Below, piece by piece: positions 9,757 to 17,327 of a stretch of DNA of 64,000 nt. The DNA lies in contig MPCW01000010.1 of assembly GCA_001874325.1 (NCBI GenBank), forward strand, positions 1-64,000, read 5' to 3'. The notes beneath the pieces are model-generated. The model saw only the letters and a program-made list of their open reading frames with translations, made no database searches and was not told where the DNA came from. The translations under genes were made by a program, and so were the position numbers. The first letter of the stretch is position 1, and each line of letters begins with the position of its first letter. This DNA is from Flavobacterium sp. MedPE-SWcel (GTDB taxonomy: Bacteria > Bacteroidota > Bacteroidia > Flavobacteriales > Flavobacteriaceae).

Positions 9757-9764
9757 CAAAGATA
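9757..9764 (-). promoter_or_regulatory. TATCTTTG -7 element for mvaD
   Basis: The minus strand reads TATCTTTG. Transcription would begin about ten bases before the ATG at 9741, which decides between that ATG and the TTG inside this motif. Confidence 0.55.
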
Positions 9765-9796
9765 GTTTTTTGCAGATATATAAGTATTTAGTTTAG

Positions 9797-9804
9797 TATT
9801 TTTG
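9797..9804 (+). promoter_or_regulatory. TATTTTTG -7 element for tspO
   Basis: TATTTTTG matches TAnnTTTG and ends 14 bases before the ATG at 9819. A TTG at 9770-9772 lies 24 bases upstream, longer than the usual 19. Confidence 0.4.
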
Positions 9805-9818
9805 ATAAAAAAGCAATC

Positions 9819-10292
9819 ATGTCAAAAACAGTTAAAATAATTATCCTTGTAATTATATGTCTTGCTGTGGGCTACCTATCAAGCTTAGTGACGCGAGATA
9901 GTGTTGCAACTTGGTATATTACAATACAAAAACCAATATTCAACCCACCCAACTGGTTATTTGCTCCTGTATGGACTTTACTATATATACTCATGGGAAT
10001 TGCCGCAGGATTAATATGGTCTGAAATTGACACTAAAAAAGAAGTTATTAAAAAAGCACTTCTTTTCTTCGCTATACAACTTGCTTTAAACGCATTATGG
10101 TCTTACTTGTTTTTCGGGCTACATAACCCATTACTTGCCCTCATAGAGATTTTAATACTATGGGTTATGATGTATAAAACCTTTAGTCTATTTAGTAAAA
10201 TCAACAAAATAGCAGGTTACCTATTTATACCATATATACTTTGGGTATCATTTGCAATACTCCTTAATGCAGCTATATGGTGGTTAAATTAA
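9819..10292 (+). CDS. tspO: TspO/MBR family membrane protein
   Basis: This is a small protein of 157 residues with five predicted membrane helices and many tryptophans, the layout of tryptophan-rich sensory protein / mitochondrial benzodiazepine receptor homologues. The family signature is visible in WYITIQKPIFNPPNWLFAPVWTLLY spread over residues about 32-56, and in ALNALWSYLFFGLHNP. TspO proteins bind tetrapyrroles and take part in stress responses; the exact role here is unknown. It is divergent from mvaD and ends at a short GC hairpin. Confidence 0.92.
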   Translation: MSKTVKIIILVIICLAVGYLSSLVTRDSVATWYITIQKPIFNPPNWLFAPVWTLLYILMGIAAGLIWSEIDTKKEVIKKALLFFAIQLALNALWSYLFFGLHNPLLALIEILILWVMMYKTFSLFSKINKIAGYLFIPYILWVSFAILLNAAIWWLN

Positions 10293-10314
10293 AAAGCCCC
10301 ATAAAGGGGCTTAT
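10293..10314 (+). terminator. Hairpin terminator after tspO
   Basis: AAGCCCC pairs with GGGGCTT around a 4-6 base loop just after the stop codon. The T run is poor, so termination may be partial. Confidence 0.5.
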
Positions 10315-10344
10315 AAAACAATTACGACATAATAAATGAATATA

Positions 10345-10926
10345 TTAATTCTTTAATATGATAAACCAATCCCACTCTGCTGGGTTACCTACACCTACAC
10401 TTGGTGTGTATAAAAGTAAATTAACTTTTGCATTAGGATTTTCATCTCTATACTCTTTTACCAACTGTAAGTCATCAATAGCTCCCCAAATAGCATTATA
10501 GTTTATCAATTCAGGATAAACACTATAATCGCTATACTGCACTAGTTCAAAATTTTCCTCGGTTGGTGCCTGAACTGGTGTGTCTATTGTAGTAAACGAA
10601 GTGGTTGTGTTAAGTATTTCAGGATATGTCATTTCACCTAACCCTGCCCAAACAATCGTTCCTGCGAAAATAGGAGCGTCAGCTTCTTGATACTTAAGTT
10701 CAATATCTCCAAAATCTCCTGGTTCGATATAACTCGTTTCGATTGTAAAATCAGTAAACTCAGGAAAAGTAAGTTCTTTACCCCCTTCAAAAGCATTTGT
10801 TTGCATGTCTACTTTAAGTAGTAATACCTTATTCTCTGTTTCATTTGGCGGAGTAACACTAGAATCATCGTCAGAACATGACCCTAAAAACAAAGATAGA
10901 CTTAATAATAAAAATAAATTTTTCAT
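10345..10926 (-). CDS. Lipoprotein of unknown function
   Basis: The start is placed at the ATG at 10926, giving 193 residues; an in-frame TTG at 10950 is less likely. The N-terminus MKNLFLLLSLSLFLGSCSDDDSS is a lipoprotein signal with lipobox LGSC and an acidic +2 region, a pattern linked to surface export of lipoproteins in Bacteroidota. The rest lacks a motif I recognise, though it looks beta-rich and acidic. It lies alone between tspO (convergent) and the HI0933-type gene, 63 bases downstream of the latter. Confidence 0.7.
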   Translation of the reverse strand: MKNLFLLLSLSLFLGSCSDDDSSVTPPNETENKVLLLKVDMQTNAFEGGKELTFPEFTDFTIETSYIEPGDFGDIELKYQEADAPIFAGTIVWAGLGEMTYPEILNTTTSFTTIDTPVQAPTEENFELVQYSDYSVYPELINYNAIWGAIDDLQLVKEYRDENPNAKVNLLLYTPSVGVGNPAEWDWFIILKN

Positions 10927-10989
10927 AACGTAACTTTTAGATTTATACAATAGATGCTTTAATCTTAAAATAGTTGCGTCAAAATTTTA

Positions 10990-12207
10990 TTATTTACCCA
11001 CAATAGACCCAGCAGCTATATATCCACTCGTCCATGCGTTCTGAAAGTTAAACCCTCCTGTTATTGCATCAATATTCATTATTTCTCCTGCGAAATAAAG
11101 ATTCTCAACCAACTTACTCTGCATAGTTTTGAAGTTAATTTCTTTTAACTCTATCCCTCCTGCAGTAACAAACTCTTCTTTAAAAGTACTCTTTCCGTTT
11201 ACAGAAAATTCTCCATTAACTAATTGTTCAGCTAATGACTGTAATTGATTTCCTGTCAAATCTGCCCAACGAGTATCTATATCAATTCCTGAAGCTACAA
11301 CAAGACTTTCCCAAAGTCGATTAGGAAATTCGAATGGAGATTTTTTACATATTTGTTTTTTAGCTTGTTCATGCTTTAATTTTTTCAAAGCGTCAAGACA
11401 CTCTTCAAATGTAAGATCATTTAACCAGTTAACTTGTAATGTAAATTGATAGCTTTTCGCAAATAGCTCTCGTGCCCCCCATGCTGAAAGACGCAATATA
11501 CCCGGCCCACTCATACCCCAATGCGTTATTAATAAAGGACCAGAAGCTTCTAGTTTACTCCCTTTCACCTTTACTGAAGCTAATGCTGAAAGTCCCATTA
11601 GGTTTTTAATTCTACTATCTTTTATATTAAAAGTAAACAACGACGGTACTGGTGGTACAATAGCATGCCCTATATCTTGTAACATTTGCCACATTTTAGG
11701 GTTACTACCTGTTGTCATAACGAGTTTATCACATTGATAATTTTCACTTTGTGTTTCTACTTTCCAACACTTCTCAGTTTTATAAATAGACTGTATACTT
11801 TGTCCTGTTATAACTTGTATTCCTAACTTTTTTGTAGCATCTAAAAAGCAGTTTATAATAGTTTCTGAATTGTCTGTAGTGGGGAACATTCTCCCATCTT
11901 CTTCTATTTTTAGCTCTACTCCATGGTTTTCAAACCATTCAATGGTATCACCTGAGCAAAAACGATTAAAAGGCCCTCTAAGTTCTTTTTCTCCACGCGG
12001 ATAATACCTAACTAAATCATTTGGTATAAAACACGCATGAGTAACGTTACAGCGACCTCCGCCTGAAATACGCACTTTACTAAGTACCTCTTTACCTCTT
12101 TCTAGTATCGCTACTTTTATATCAGGATTAGCCTCAGCTATATTAATGGCTGTAAAAAAACCTGCTGCACCACCTCCTGCTATTATTACATCAAAGCTCT
12201 TACTCAT
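10990..12207 (-). CDS. HI0933/BaiN-family FAD-dependent oxidoreductase
   Basis: The protein should bind FAD through GGGAAGFFTAINIAE (residues 11-25) and has the family segment SKVRISGGGRCNVTHA. The C-terminus carries VTAGGIELKEIN and the closing AGEIMNIDAITGGFNFQNAWTSG. This is the YhiN/HI0933 family; some members reduce bile acids or other enones, but the native substrate is generally unknown. Its ATG overlaps the stop codon of the upstream glycerophosphodiesterase gene by four bases (ATGA), so the two are translationally coupled. Confidence 0.9.
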   Translation of the reverse strand: MSKSFDVIIAGGGAAGFFTAINIAEANPDIKVAILERGKEVLSKVRISGGGRCNVTHACFIPNDLVRYYPRGEKELRGPFNRFCSGDTIEWFENHGVELKIEEDGRMFPTTDNSETIINCFLDATKKLGIQVITGQSIQSIYKTEKCWKVETQSENYQCDKLVMTTGSNPKMWQMLQDIGHAIVPPVPSLFTFNIKDSRIKNLMGLSALASVKVKGSKLEASGPLLITHWGMSGPGILRLSAWGARELFAKSYQFTLQVNWLNDLTFEECLDALKKLKHEQAKKQICKKSPFEFPNRLWESLVVASGIDIDTRWADLTGNQLQSLAEQLVNGEFSVNGKSTFKEEFVTAGGIELKEINFKTMQSKLVENLYFAGEIMNIDAITGGFNFQNAWTSGYIAAGSIVGK

Positions 12208-12890
12208 AATCGTTCGGGATAATCTGATATTATACCATCTACATGGTATGATTTAATACGTGCTATATCTTCTGGCTCATTTACTGTCCAAGTATGAATT
12301 TTAAAACCTGCTTCACGCGCTCGTTCTACATTCGTTTCTGTCAACAATGAGTAATGAGCATGAATGGCTTTTGCAGAAAATTCTACCGCCCAGTCCCATG
12401 CTTGTGCTACACTAGCTTGAGTAAGAACTCCAAGAGCTACATTAGGGTTTAGCTCACTCATTTGTTTTAACTCATTATACTGAAAGCTAGACACTATAAA
12501 ATCGTTATAACTATATTTATTTTCTTTTATATACTGCTCTAAAAATAAAGCTAAAGGCTTTGCAGTATACCTACCTTTCATTTCTATATTCACAAAACAT
12601 TTACCTTGTAATAACGCTAACACTTCATGCAGAGTTGCTATTTTATGTTCTCCTTCTACAGTGAGTTTCCTTAGCTCTGTAAGCGACATTTCGTGCACTT
12701 CACCACTACCGTTTGTAGTCCTATCTACTGTAAAATCATGAAAAACAATCAGCTCCCCTGTTGCACACACATGTACATCAAACTCAACAGCGGTAATACC
12801 TAATTCTAAAGCTTTCTTGAAAGAAGCAATAGTATTTTCGGCTACATGTCCTTTTGCTCCACGATGCCCTATTTTAAGCATAAATTTCAT
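12204..12890 (-). CDS. Glycerophosphodiester phosphodiesterase family protein
   Basis: The protein is a 228-residue TIM-barrel enzyme that should cleave glycerophosphodiesters to glycerol 3-phosphate and an alcohol. It shows the family motifs IGHRGAKGHVAENTIASF, EFDVHV and VFHDFTVDRTTNG with catalytic histidines and metal-binding acidic residues, and ends in HTWTVNEPEDI and DGIISDYPERL. There is no signal peptide, so it is likely cytoplasmic. A second ATG at codon 4 is an alternative start. Confidence 0.9.
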   Translation of the reverse strand: MKFMLKIGHRGAKGHVAENTIASFKKALELGITAVEFDVHVCATGELIVFHDFTVDRTTNGSGEVHEMSLTELRKLTVEGEHKIATLHEVLALLQGKCFVNIEMKGRYTAKPLALFLEQYIKENKYSYNDFIVSSFQYNELKQMSELNPNVALGVLTQASVAQAWDWAVEFSAKAIHAHYSLLTETNVERAREAGFKIHTWTVNEPEDIARIKSYHVDGIISDYPERL

Positions 12891-12930
12891 AATAAAAAGT
12901 TTTGGTAAAGATACTTCTTAAAAACAAGAA

Positions 12931-12953
12931 AGCACAAACCATTACGGTTTGTG
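12931..12953 (-). terminator. Terminator at the end of the minus-strand alpha-glucan operon
   Basis: GCACAAACC pairs with GGTTTGTGC around a 5-base loop, followed on the minus strand by a T-rich tract. It lies beyond the stop codon of the SusE/F-like gene, after a short AAT repeat. Confidence 0.75.
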
Positions 12954-12964
12954 CTTTTATAAGC

Positions 12965-12985
12965 AATAATAATAATAATAATAAT
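12965..12985. repeat. (AAT)7 trinucleotide tract
   Basis: Seven tandem AAT units lie between the stop codon at 12994 and the terminator. The tract is outside coding sequence, so changes in length would not shift a reading frame. Confidence 0.8.
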
Positions 12986-12993
12986 TGTTTTAC

Positions 12994-14139
12994 TTATTTC
13001 TTTATCACTTTTACAGTTTTTACAACAGCTCCTGCATAAATTTTTGCAAAGTAAACACCTGTAGCAAATTCATCAACATTAATAGTTGCTTCAGATGCTT
13101 TGTAAGTATTAGTATAAATAACTTTACCTGTAAGGTCTATAACTTCTATATTATCTATTGTTAAGTTTACTGCATTAAAGTTCCATACTGTAATTGATGG
13201 ATTAGGGTAAACCATAACATTAGCATTTGTAACATCTGCTATACCTGCTGTAGTAGCAAAATTATACTCACCCGTAAGCCTGTTAAAACTTACATTATAC
13301 TCACCTGCTGCAATAGGAATGTTTGGAGCATCTCCTTCTGTAGAAGCTGTCCCTGAAGGAAAATCTGCACTACCCCAACCTGGGTTCCATGCATTATTTA
13401 ATCTAAACTTACCTTCACCTCCTGCAGATGTAAGCATATAAGTGTAATTAATACCATCGGTAGTAGCCATTTCAGTATCAGTATCCCAATCTACAACACC
13501 GTTACCAATCATGCTTATAATTACATAATCAAAGCTATATACTTTGGTTGTTAAATTGAAAGAAACATTATAACTATTTGCCAAAACTGGAATTTCTGTC
13601 CCTTCTACTGCTGTCCCTGATGGGAAGTCTGTACTACCCCAGCCAGTAGCATCATCATTTACCATAAAAGAAACATTTCCTACTTCTAGTGTTATATTAT
13701 CAGCGCTATAATTAACACCATCTACAGTAGACATTGTTTCTGTCATTGCTCCAAAAGAAATAGTAACCTCATCAAAACCTACTACATTTTCAAAATTATA
13801 CTCTAGTGTAGTTAAGTTAAATGTTACATTATAAGTACCATTAACAGCAGGAATATTTCCTCCCCCTGAAGTAGCTGTTCCCGATGGAAAAGCACCACCA
13901 CCCCAGTTCTCTGTCCAAGCATCATCTTTTCTAAATTTAACTCCTGGGTCTGAGTCTGGCACAGTAATTACTACGTCATTCAGCGTATAAATAACACCAT
14001 CTGTAGTTATCATATCAGTATCTGAGTCCCAACCTGTAACGGTAGAACCTCCTAATAGCCCAATATTGTCAAATTGAGCAAACGATGTAAACGTACCTGC
14101 AATAAGTACGGTTACTAAAAAAAGTAATCTTTTCATCAT
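12994..14139 (-). CDS. T9SS-exported protein with three SusE/F-like starch-binding repeats
   Basis: The protein has a Sec signal peptide (MMKRLLFLVTVLIAGTFTSFAQ) without a lipobox. Three repeats of about 90 residues follow (about 26-115, 116-206, 207-295). Each begins with a GxxVxGWDxDTxMxTxDGxxY-like strand, then a WGxxxFPSGTA turn, and ends in YNVxFNxxTxxYxF, the pattern of SusE/SusF outer-membrane starch-binding modules. Residues about 307-381 are a type A T9SS sorting domain (VYPNPS, then GVYFAKIYA and VKVIKK). It is the last gene of the minus-strand alpha-glucan operon. It should bind starch outside the cell; that is inferred. Confidence 0.85.
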   Translation of the reverse strand: MMKRLLFLVTVLIAGTFTSFAQFDNIGLLGGSTVTGWDSDTDMITTDGVIYTLNDVVITVPDSDPGVKFRKDDAWTENWGGGAFPSGTATSGGGNIPAVNGTYNVTFNLTTLEYNFENVVGFDEVTISFGAMTETMSTVDGVNYSADNITLEVGNVSFMVNDDATGWGSTDFPSGTAVEGTEIPVLANSYNVSFNLTTKVYSFDYVIISMIGNGVVDWDTDTEMATTDGINYTYMLTSAGGEGKFRLNNAWNPGWGSADFPSGTASTEGDAPNIPIAAGEYNVSFNRLTGEYNFATTAGIADVTNANVMVYPNPSITVWNFNAVNLTIDNIEVIDLTGKVIYTNTYKASEATINVDEFATGVYFAKIYAGAVVKTVKVIKK

Positions 14140-14216
14140 GCTAAAAAATTTAAATTAATAAAATAGAATTCAAAAAATTAAAAAACTGCCCTAATAAAAA
14201 ACATAGGAATTAATCT

Positions 14217-15659
14217 TTATTTTGTAAGTATATAATATTGCCATGCTTTAAGCTCATGCATTTGATTTTTTGCAAGAGTTATTTTTTCTCCTGTCATGTA
14301 GTTTGTAAACTCTCCCTCTATCGGAAGTGTAATAGTTCTTCCCGAGTCAGAAAGGTTTGCGATATACCACACTTTACTCTCATCTTTTTCTCTTGAGATA
14401 GCATAAATATTAGTATCGTCAGATGTTGCTATACGGGTATAACTTGCAGCATCTTTACCACCATTAAGCGCTGTATTATTATTTTTTAACAATGCAAACT
14501 TTTCATATACAGCATACATCTTCTTTTTCTCTTTAGTGATCGAATCTTTCTCAAAAAACTTCAATCTACGATCAAAATCATACTCTTGTCCTGAATAAAT
14601 AAGTGGCATACCCTCAATCATATATGTTAGTGCTGCAAAAGTTTCTGCTGCATCACCCATCCTTTCATACTCAGTACCATTCCATGAATTTTCATCATGG
14701 TTAGAAGTAAAATACATTAAGATATCATCAGCCTCAAAAACTGAATCTTTTTTGGTTATATAGTTATCCCAATCTCTAACCGACTTGTTACCTTTAGCTA
14801 TATCATTCATTATGTGATGCGCTTCCCAACCATATCCCATATCAAAAAGATTATCTTTTAAGAGGTAATCCTTCTCTGATTCTGCTAGCATAAATATTGG
14901 TTTTACATCTCTAAGTTTTGGAATAGCATACTCCCAAAATGCTGTAGGTACATTATCGGCTACATCACAACGGAACCCATCTATATTTTGTTCTTTAACC
15001 CAATACAACATTTCTTTTGTCATAGGTTCGTATAGCTCCTTACTAGTATAATCAAGATGTGCTACATCTGTCCATCCATGACTCTCTCCTGTTTCTGGAT
15101 TTAATGGGTCTGTAACTTCTCCATCAGCATTTTTATAATAATATTCAGGATGTTCTGTTATCCATTCATGATCCCAACCTGTATGGTTTGCTACCCAATC
15201 AAGTATTACATATATATCATTATCATGAGCTGTTTTTACTAATTCTTGAAAATCTTCAAGCGTACCCATATCAGGATTAATTGCAGTATAATCAGAAATA
15301 GCATAATAACTACCCAAATACTTTTCACGTTCTTTAGGATCTTTAATATCTTCGACAGAAAGCTCCCCTGTTGCTTTTCTATTCTTCATAGAAACAGGAT
15401 AAATAGGCATTACCCATAACACCTTTACCCCTAGTTTTTTTAACTGTGGAATATCTTTAGTGAAAGCTGCAAAAGTTCCTTCAGGTGAATACTGGCGTAT
15501 ATTAGCCTCATATATAACACTGCTCTCCATAACAGCATCGCTCATAGGTGCAATACCCGCTATTTCAGTAGTAGTTATTACAGCAGTTTCTTCTTTTTTG
15601 TCATCCTTACAACTCGCGAAAGCTGCAAGTATAATTCCTAGTAAAATTGTTTTTTTCAT
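14217..15659 (-). CDS. GH13 alpha-amylase lipoprotein
   Basis: This is an alpha-glucan hydrolase of glycoside hydrolase family 13. A lipoprotein signal is followed by the lipobox FASC (C17). The barrel shows DWVANHTGWD, the nucleophile D232 in GFRCDVADN, the acid/base E260 in MLAESE and D322 in FTSNHDENSW. The C-terminal beta domain ends in WQYYILTK. It lies 18 bases after another GH13 lipoprotein and 77 bases before the SusE/F-like gene. An acidic run after the lipid cysteine (KDDKKEE) suggests surface display; that is inferred. The exact bond preference cannot be told. Confidence 0.92.
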   Translation of the reverse strand: MKKTILLGIILAAFASCKDDKKEETAVITTTEIAGIAPMSDAVMESSVIYEANIRQYSPEGTFAAFTKDIPQLKKLGVKVLWVMPIYPVSMKNRKATGELSVEDIKDPKEREKYLGSYYAISDYTAINPDMGTLEDFQELVKTAHDNDIYVILDWVANHTGWDHEWITEHPEYYYKNADGEVTDPLNPETGESHGWTDVAHLDYTSKELYEPMTKEMLYWVKEQNIDGFRCDVADNVPTAFWEYAIPKLRDVKPIFMLAESEKDYLLKDNLFDMGYGWEAHHIMNDIAKGNKSVRDWDNYITKKDSVFEADDILMYFTSNHDENSWNGTEYERMGDAAETFAALTYMIEGMPLIYSGQEYDFDRRLKFFEKDSITKEKKKMYAVYEKFALLKNNNTALNGGKDAASYTRIATSDDTNIYAISREKDESKVWYIANLSDSGRTITLPIEGEFTNYMTGEKITLAKNQMHELKAWQYYILTK

Positions 15660-15677
15660 TCGTATTACTTTTAGTAA

Positions 15678-17327
15678 TTAATCTATTTTTTCTATTAATA
15701 ATATAGTATATGGTGTATCAAAAGTGATATTATTATTCTCTACTATTCCTTCTGTACCCGAATAAGCATCACGTACTTTTGTACCATCTACAAAGACATC
15801 TCCTACGCTTATTGTTTTATTTCCCTTTAGTAAATCCAACCCAACTAAAACCGAATCATTATAATCTCCTTTTGTGAAGGTTCGTTTAAACACATAAGGC
15901 GATTCACTTACCATAATATGTTCACCTGCTCCCACAGATGGATGATTTTTTCGGAACCGTCCTAACTTTTGCCAATGTGCTAAAAGTGTCTTTGTTTCAG
16001 GTTTATTTATATCTTCCCAGTTCATAAAAGAGCGTAACGTAGCATCTCCTTCTGTATCTGGAATATCTAAAGAACGTCCTGTTTCATCTCCATAGTACAC
16101 TTGTGATATACCAGGTGTTAATAGTAGCATTTCTGCTGATTTGTATGTCTTTTCTCTTTTTGCATCAAATGGACTTCCATCATCATGCGAAGAGATATAG
16201 TTAAGTACAGTATTACCTCCAAGCTCATTATTAAGTGTATTAGAATAGCTCTTAAACACTTCTTCTTTCGATTTTTGTGCTATATCCCATTTCATTTGAA
16301 AATTTATCAATGCATCAAAACCATTCTTGTAATAATTCACTTTTTTATCCCCAAAATCGAAATACTGCCCTCCTGATATACCATAGTTATACACCTCTCC
16401 TACTGTAAAAAAGGTATTATTATCTAGTACTTTATTTGGATTAGCTTTTTTCCATTCTGTAAAAGCATAATCACATTCTTTACTGAATGTAGCCCATACT
16501 TCTGCTCCTAGATGTTTTACAGTATCAGCACGATACGCATCTATACCATAATCTGTAATATAGTCCGTAAGCCATTTTATTATATAGTATTTAGGCGCAC
16601 GCGGATAACCTGTACGTTCAAAAAAAGCATCCAATTCTTTCACCTCCTGTTCATAACGCCCTTCTGATCTCCATTTTTCCACCAACATACTAGGTAACTC
16701 AACTGGTTCATTACTTTCTGTCATTACATCAGGTAAATTTTTCACCAATGTACAAGTTGTTGTATTTTCATAATTATCATACTCACATTGTGGCTCTGTA
16801 CGTACCCAATTTGATGGCCATACCTCATCAATATCTGTTACAGGTCCTGTATGATTTATAACCCCATCTAGCATTACACGTATACCGTGAGCATGTGCTT
16901 TTTCTACCAACTCAGATAAATCTTCCTCTGCGCCAAAATTAGGGTCGAGCTTTGTCCAGTCTTTTGCCCAATAACCATGAAAACCATAAGTATTCCCAGT
17001 TCCCTCATTAGTTGCATCGTGTATTTGTTCTACAACAGGTGTAAACCAAATGGCGTTAATTCCTAACTCATCAAAATAGCCTTCGTCTATTTTTTGAATA
17101 ATTCCTCTTATATCTCCACCTTCAAAGCCGCGTAGCTTAGCTGTTTCTTTTGTTCTATTAAGAACAAGGTCATTACTCTCATCTCCGTTATTAAACCTAT
17201 CGGTAAGCATAAAATAAACATTAGCTCCTTCCCAAATAAAAGGCATATTATGTTCCTGCTCTTCTTTTTTAGAAGAACAACCAAATGCTAATAATGCTGC
17301 AAGCGCAGGTATAATTATTTTTTTCAT
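15678..17327 (-). CDS. GH13 alpha-amylase / cyclomaltodextrinase-like lipoprotein
   Basis: This family 13 glycosidase has lipobox AFGC (C17). The catalytic residues are D268 in YRADTV, E311 in FTVGEV and D382 in YISSHDDGS. A long insertion between about residues 165 and 250 carries a C181/C192 pair that could form a disulfide. At 549 residues it is longer than the neighbouring GH13 and is only distantly similar, so it likely has a different specificity. Its ATG overlaps the stop of the upstream GH31 gene by four bases (ATGA). Confidence 0.92.
   Translation of the reverse strand: MKKIIIPALAALLAFGCSSKKEEQEHNMPFIWEGANVYFMLTDRFNNGDESNDLVLNRTKETAKLRGFEGGDIRGIIQKIDEGYFDELGINAIWFTPVVEQIHDATNEGTGNTYGFHGYWAKDWTKLDPNFGAEEDLSELVEKAHAHGIRVMLDGVINHTGPVTDIDEVWPSNWVRTEPQCEYDNYENTTTCTLVKNLPDVMTESNEPVELPSMLVEKWRSEGRYEQEVKELDAFFERTGYPRAPKYYIIKWLTDYITDYGIDAYRADTVKHLGAEVWATFSKECDYAFTEWKKANPNKVLDNNTFFTVGEVYNYGISGGQYFDFGDKKVNYYKNGFDALINFQMKWDIAQKSKEEVFKSYSNTLNNELGGNTVLNYISSHDDGSPFDAKREKTYKSAEMLLLTPGISQVYYGDETGRSLDIPDTEGDATLRSFMNWEDINKPETKTLLAHWQKLGRFRKNHPSVGAGEHIMVSESPYVFKRTFTKGDYNDSVLVGLDLLKGNKTISVGDVFVDGTKVRDAYSGTEGIVENNNITFDTPYTILLIEKID

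Noticed and set aside
12965..12985. (AAT)7 as a phase-variation tract
   Set aside because: It is a trinucleotide tract downstream of a stop codon and before a terminator, so it cannot shift a frame or change promoter spacing.
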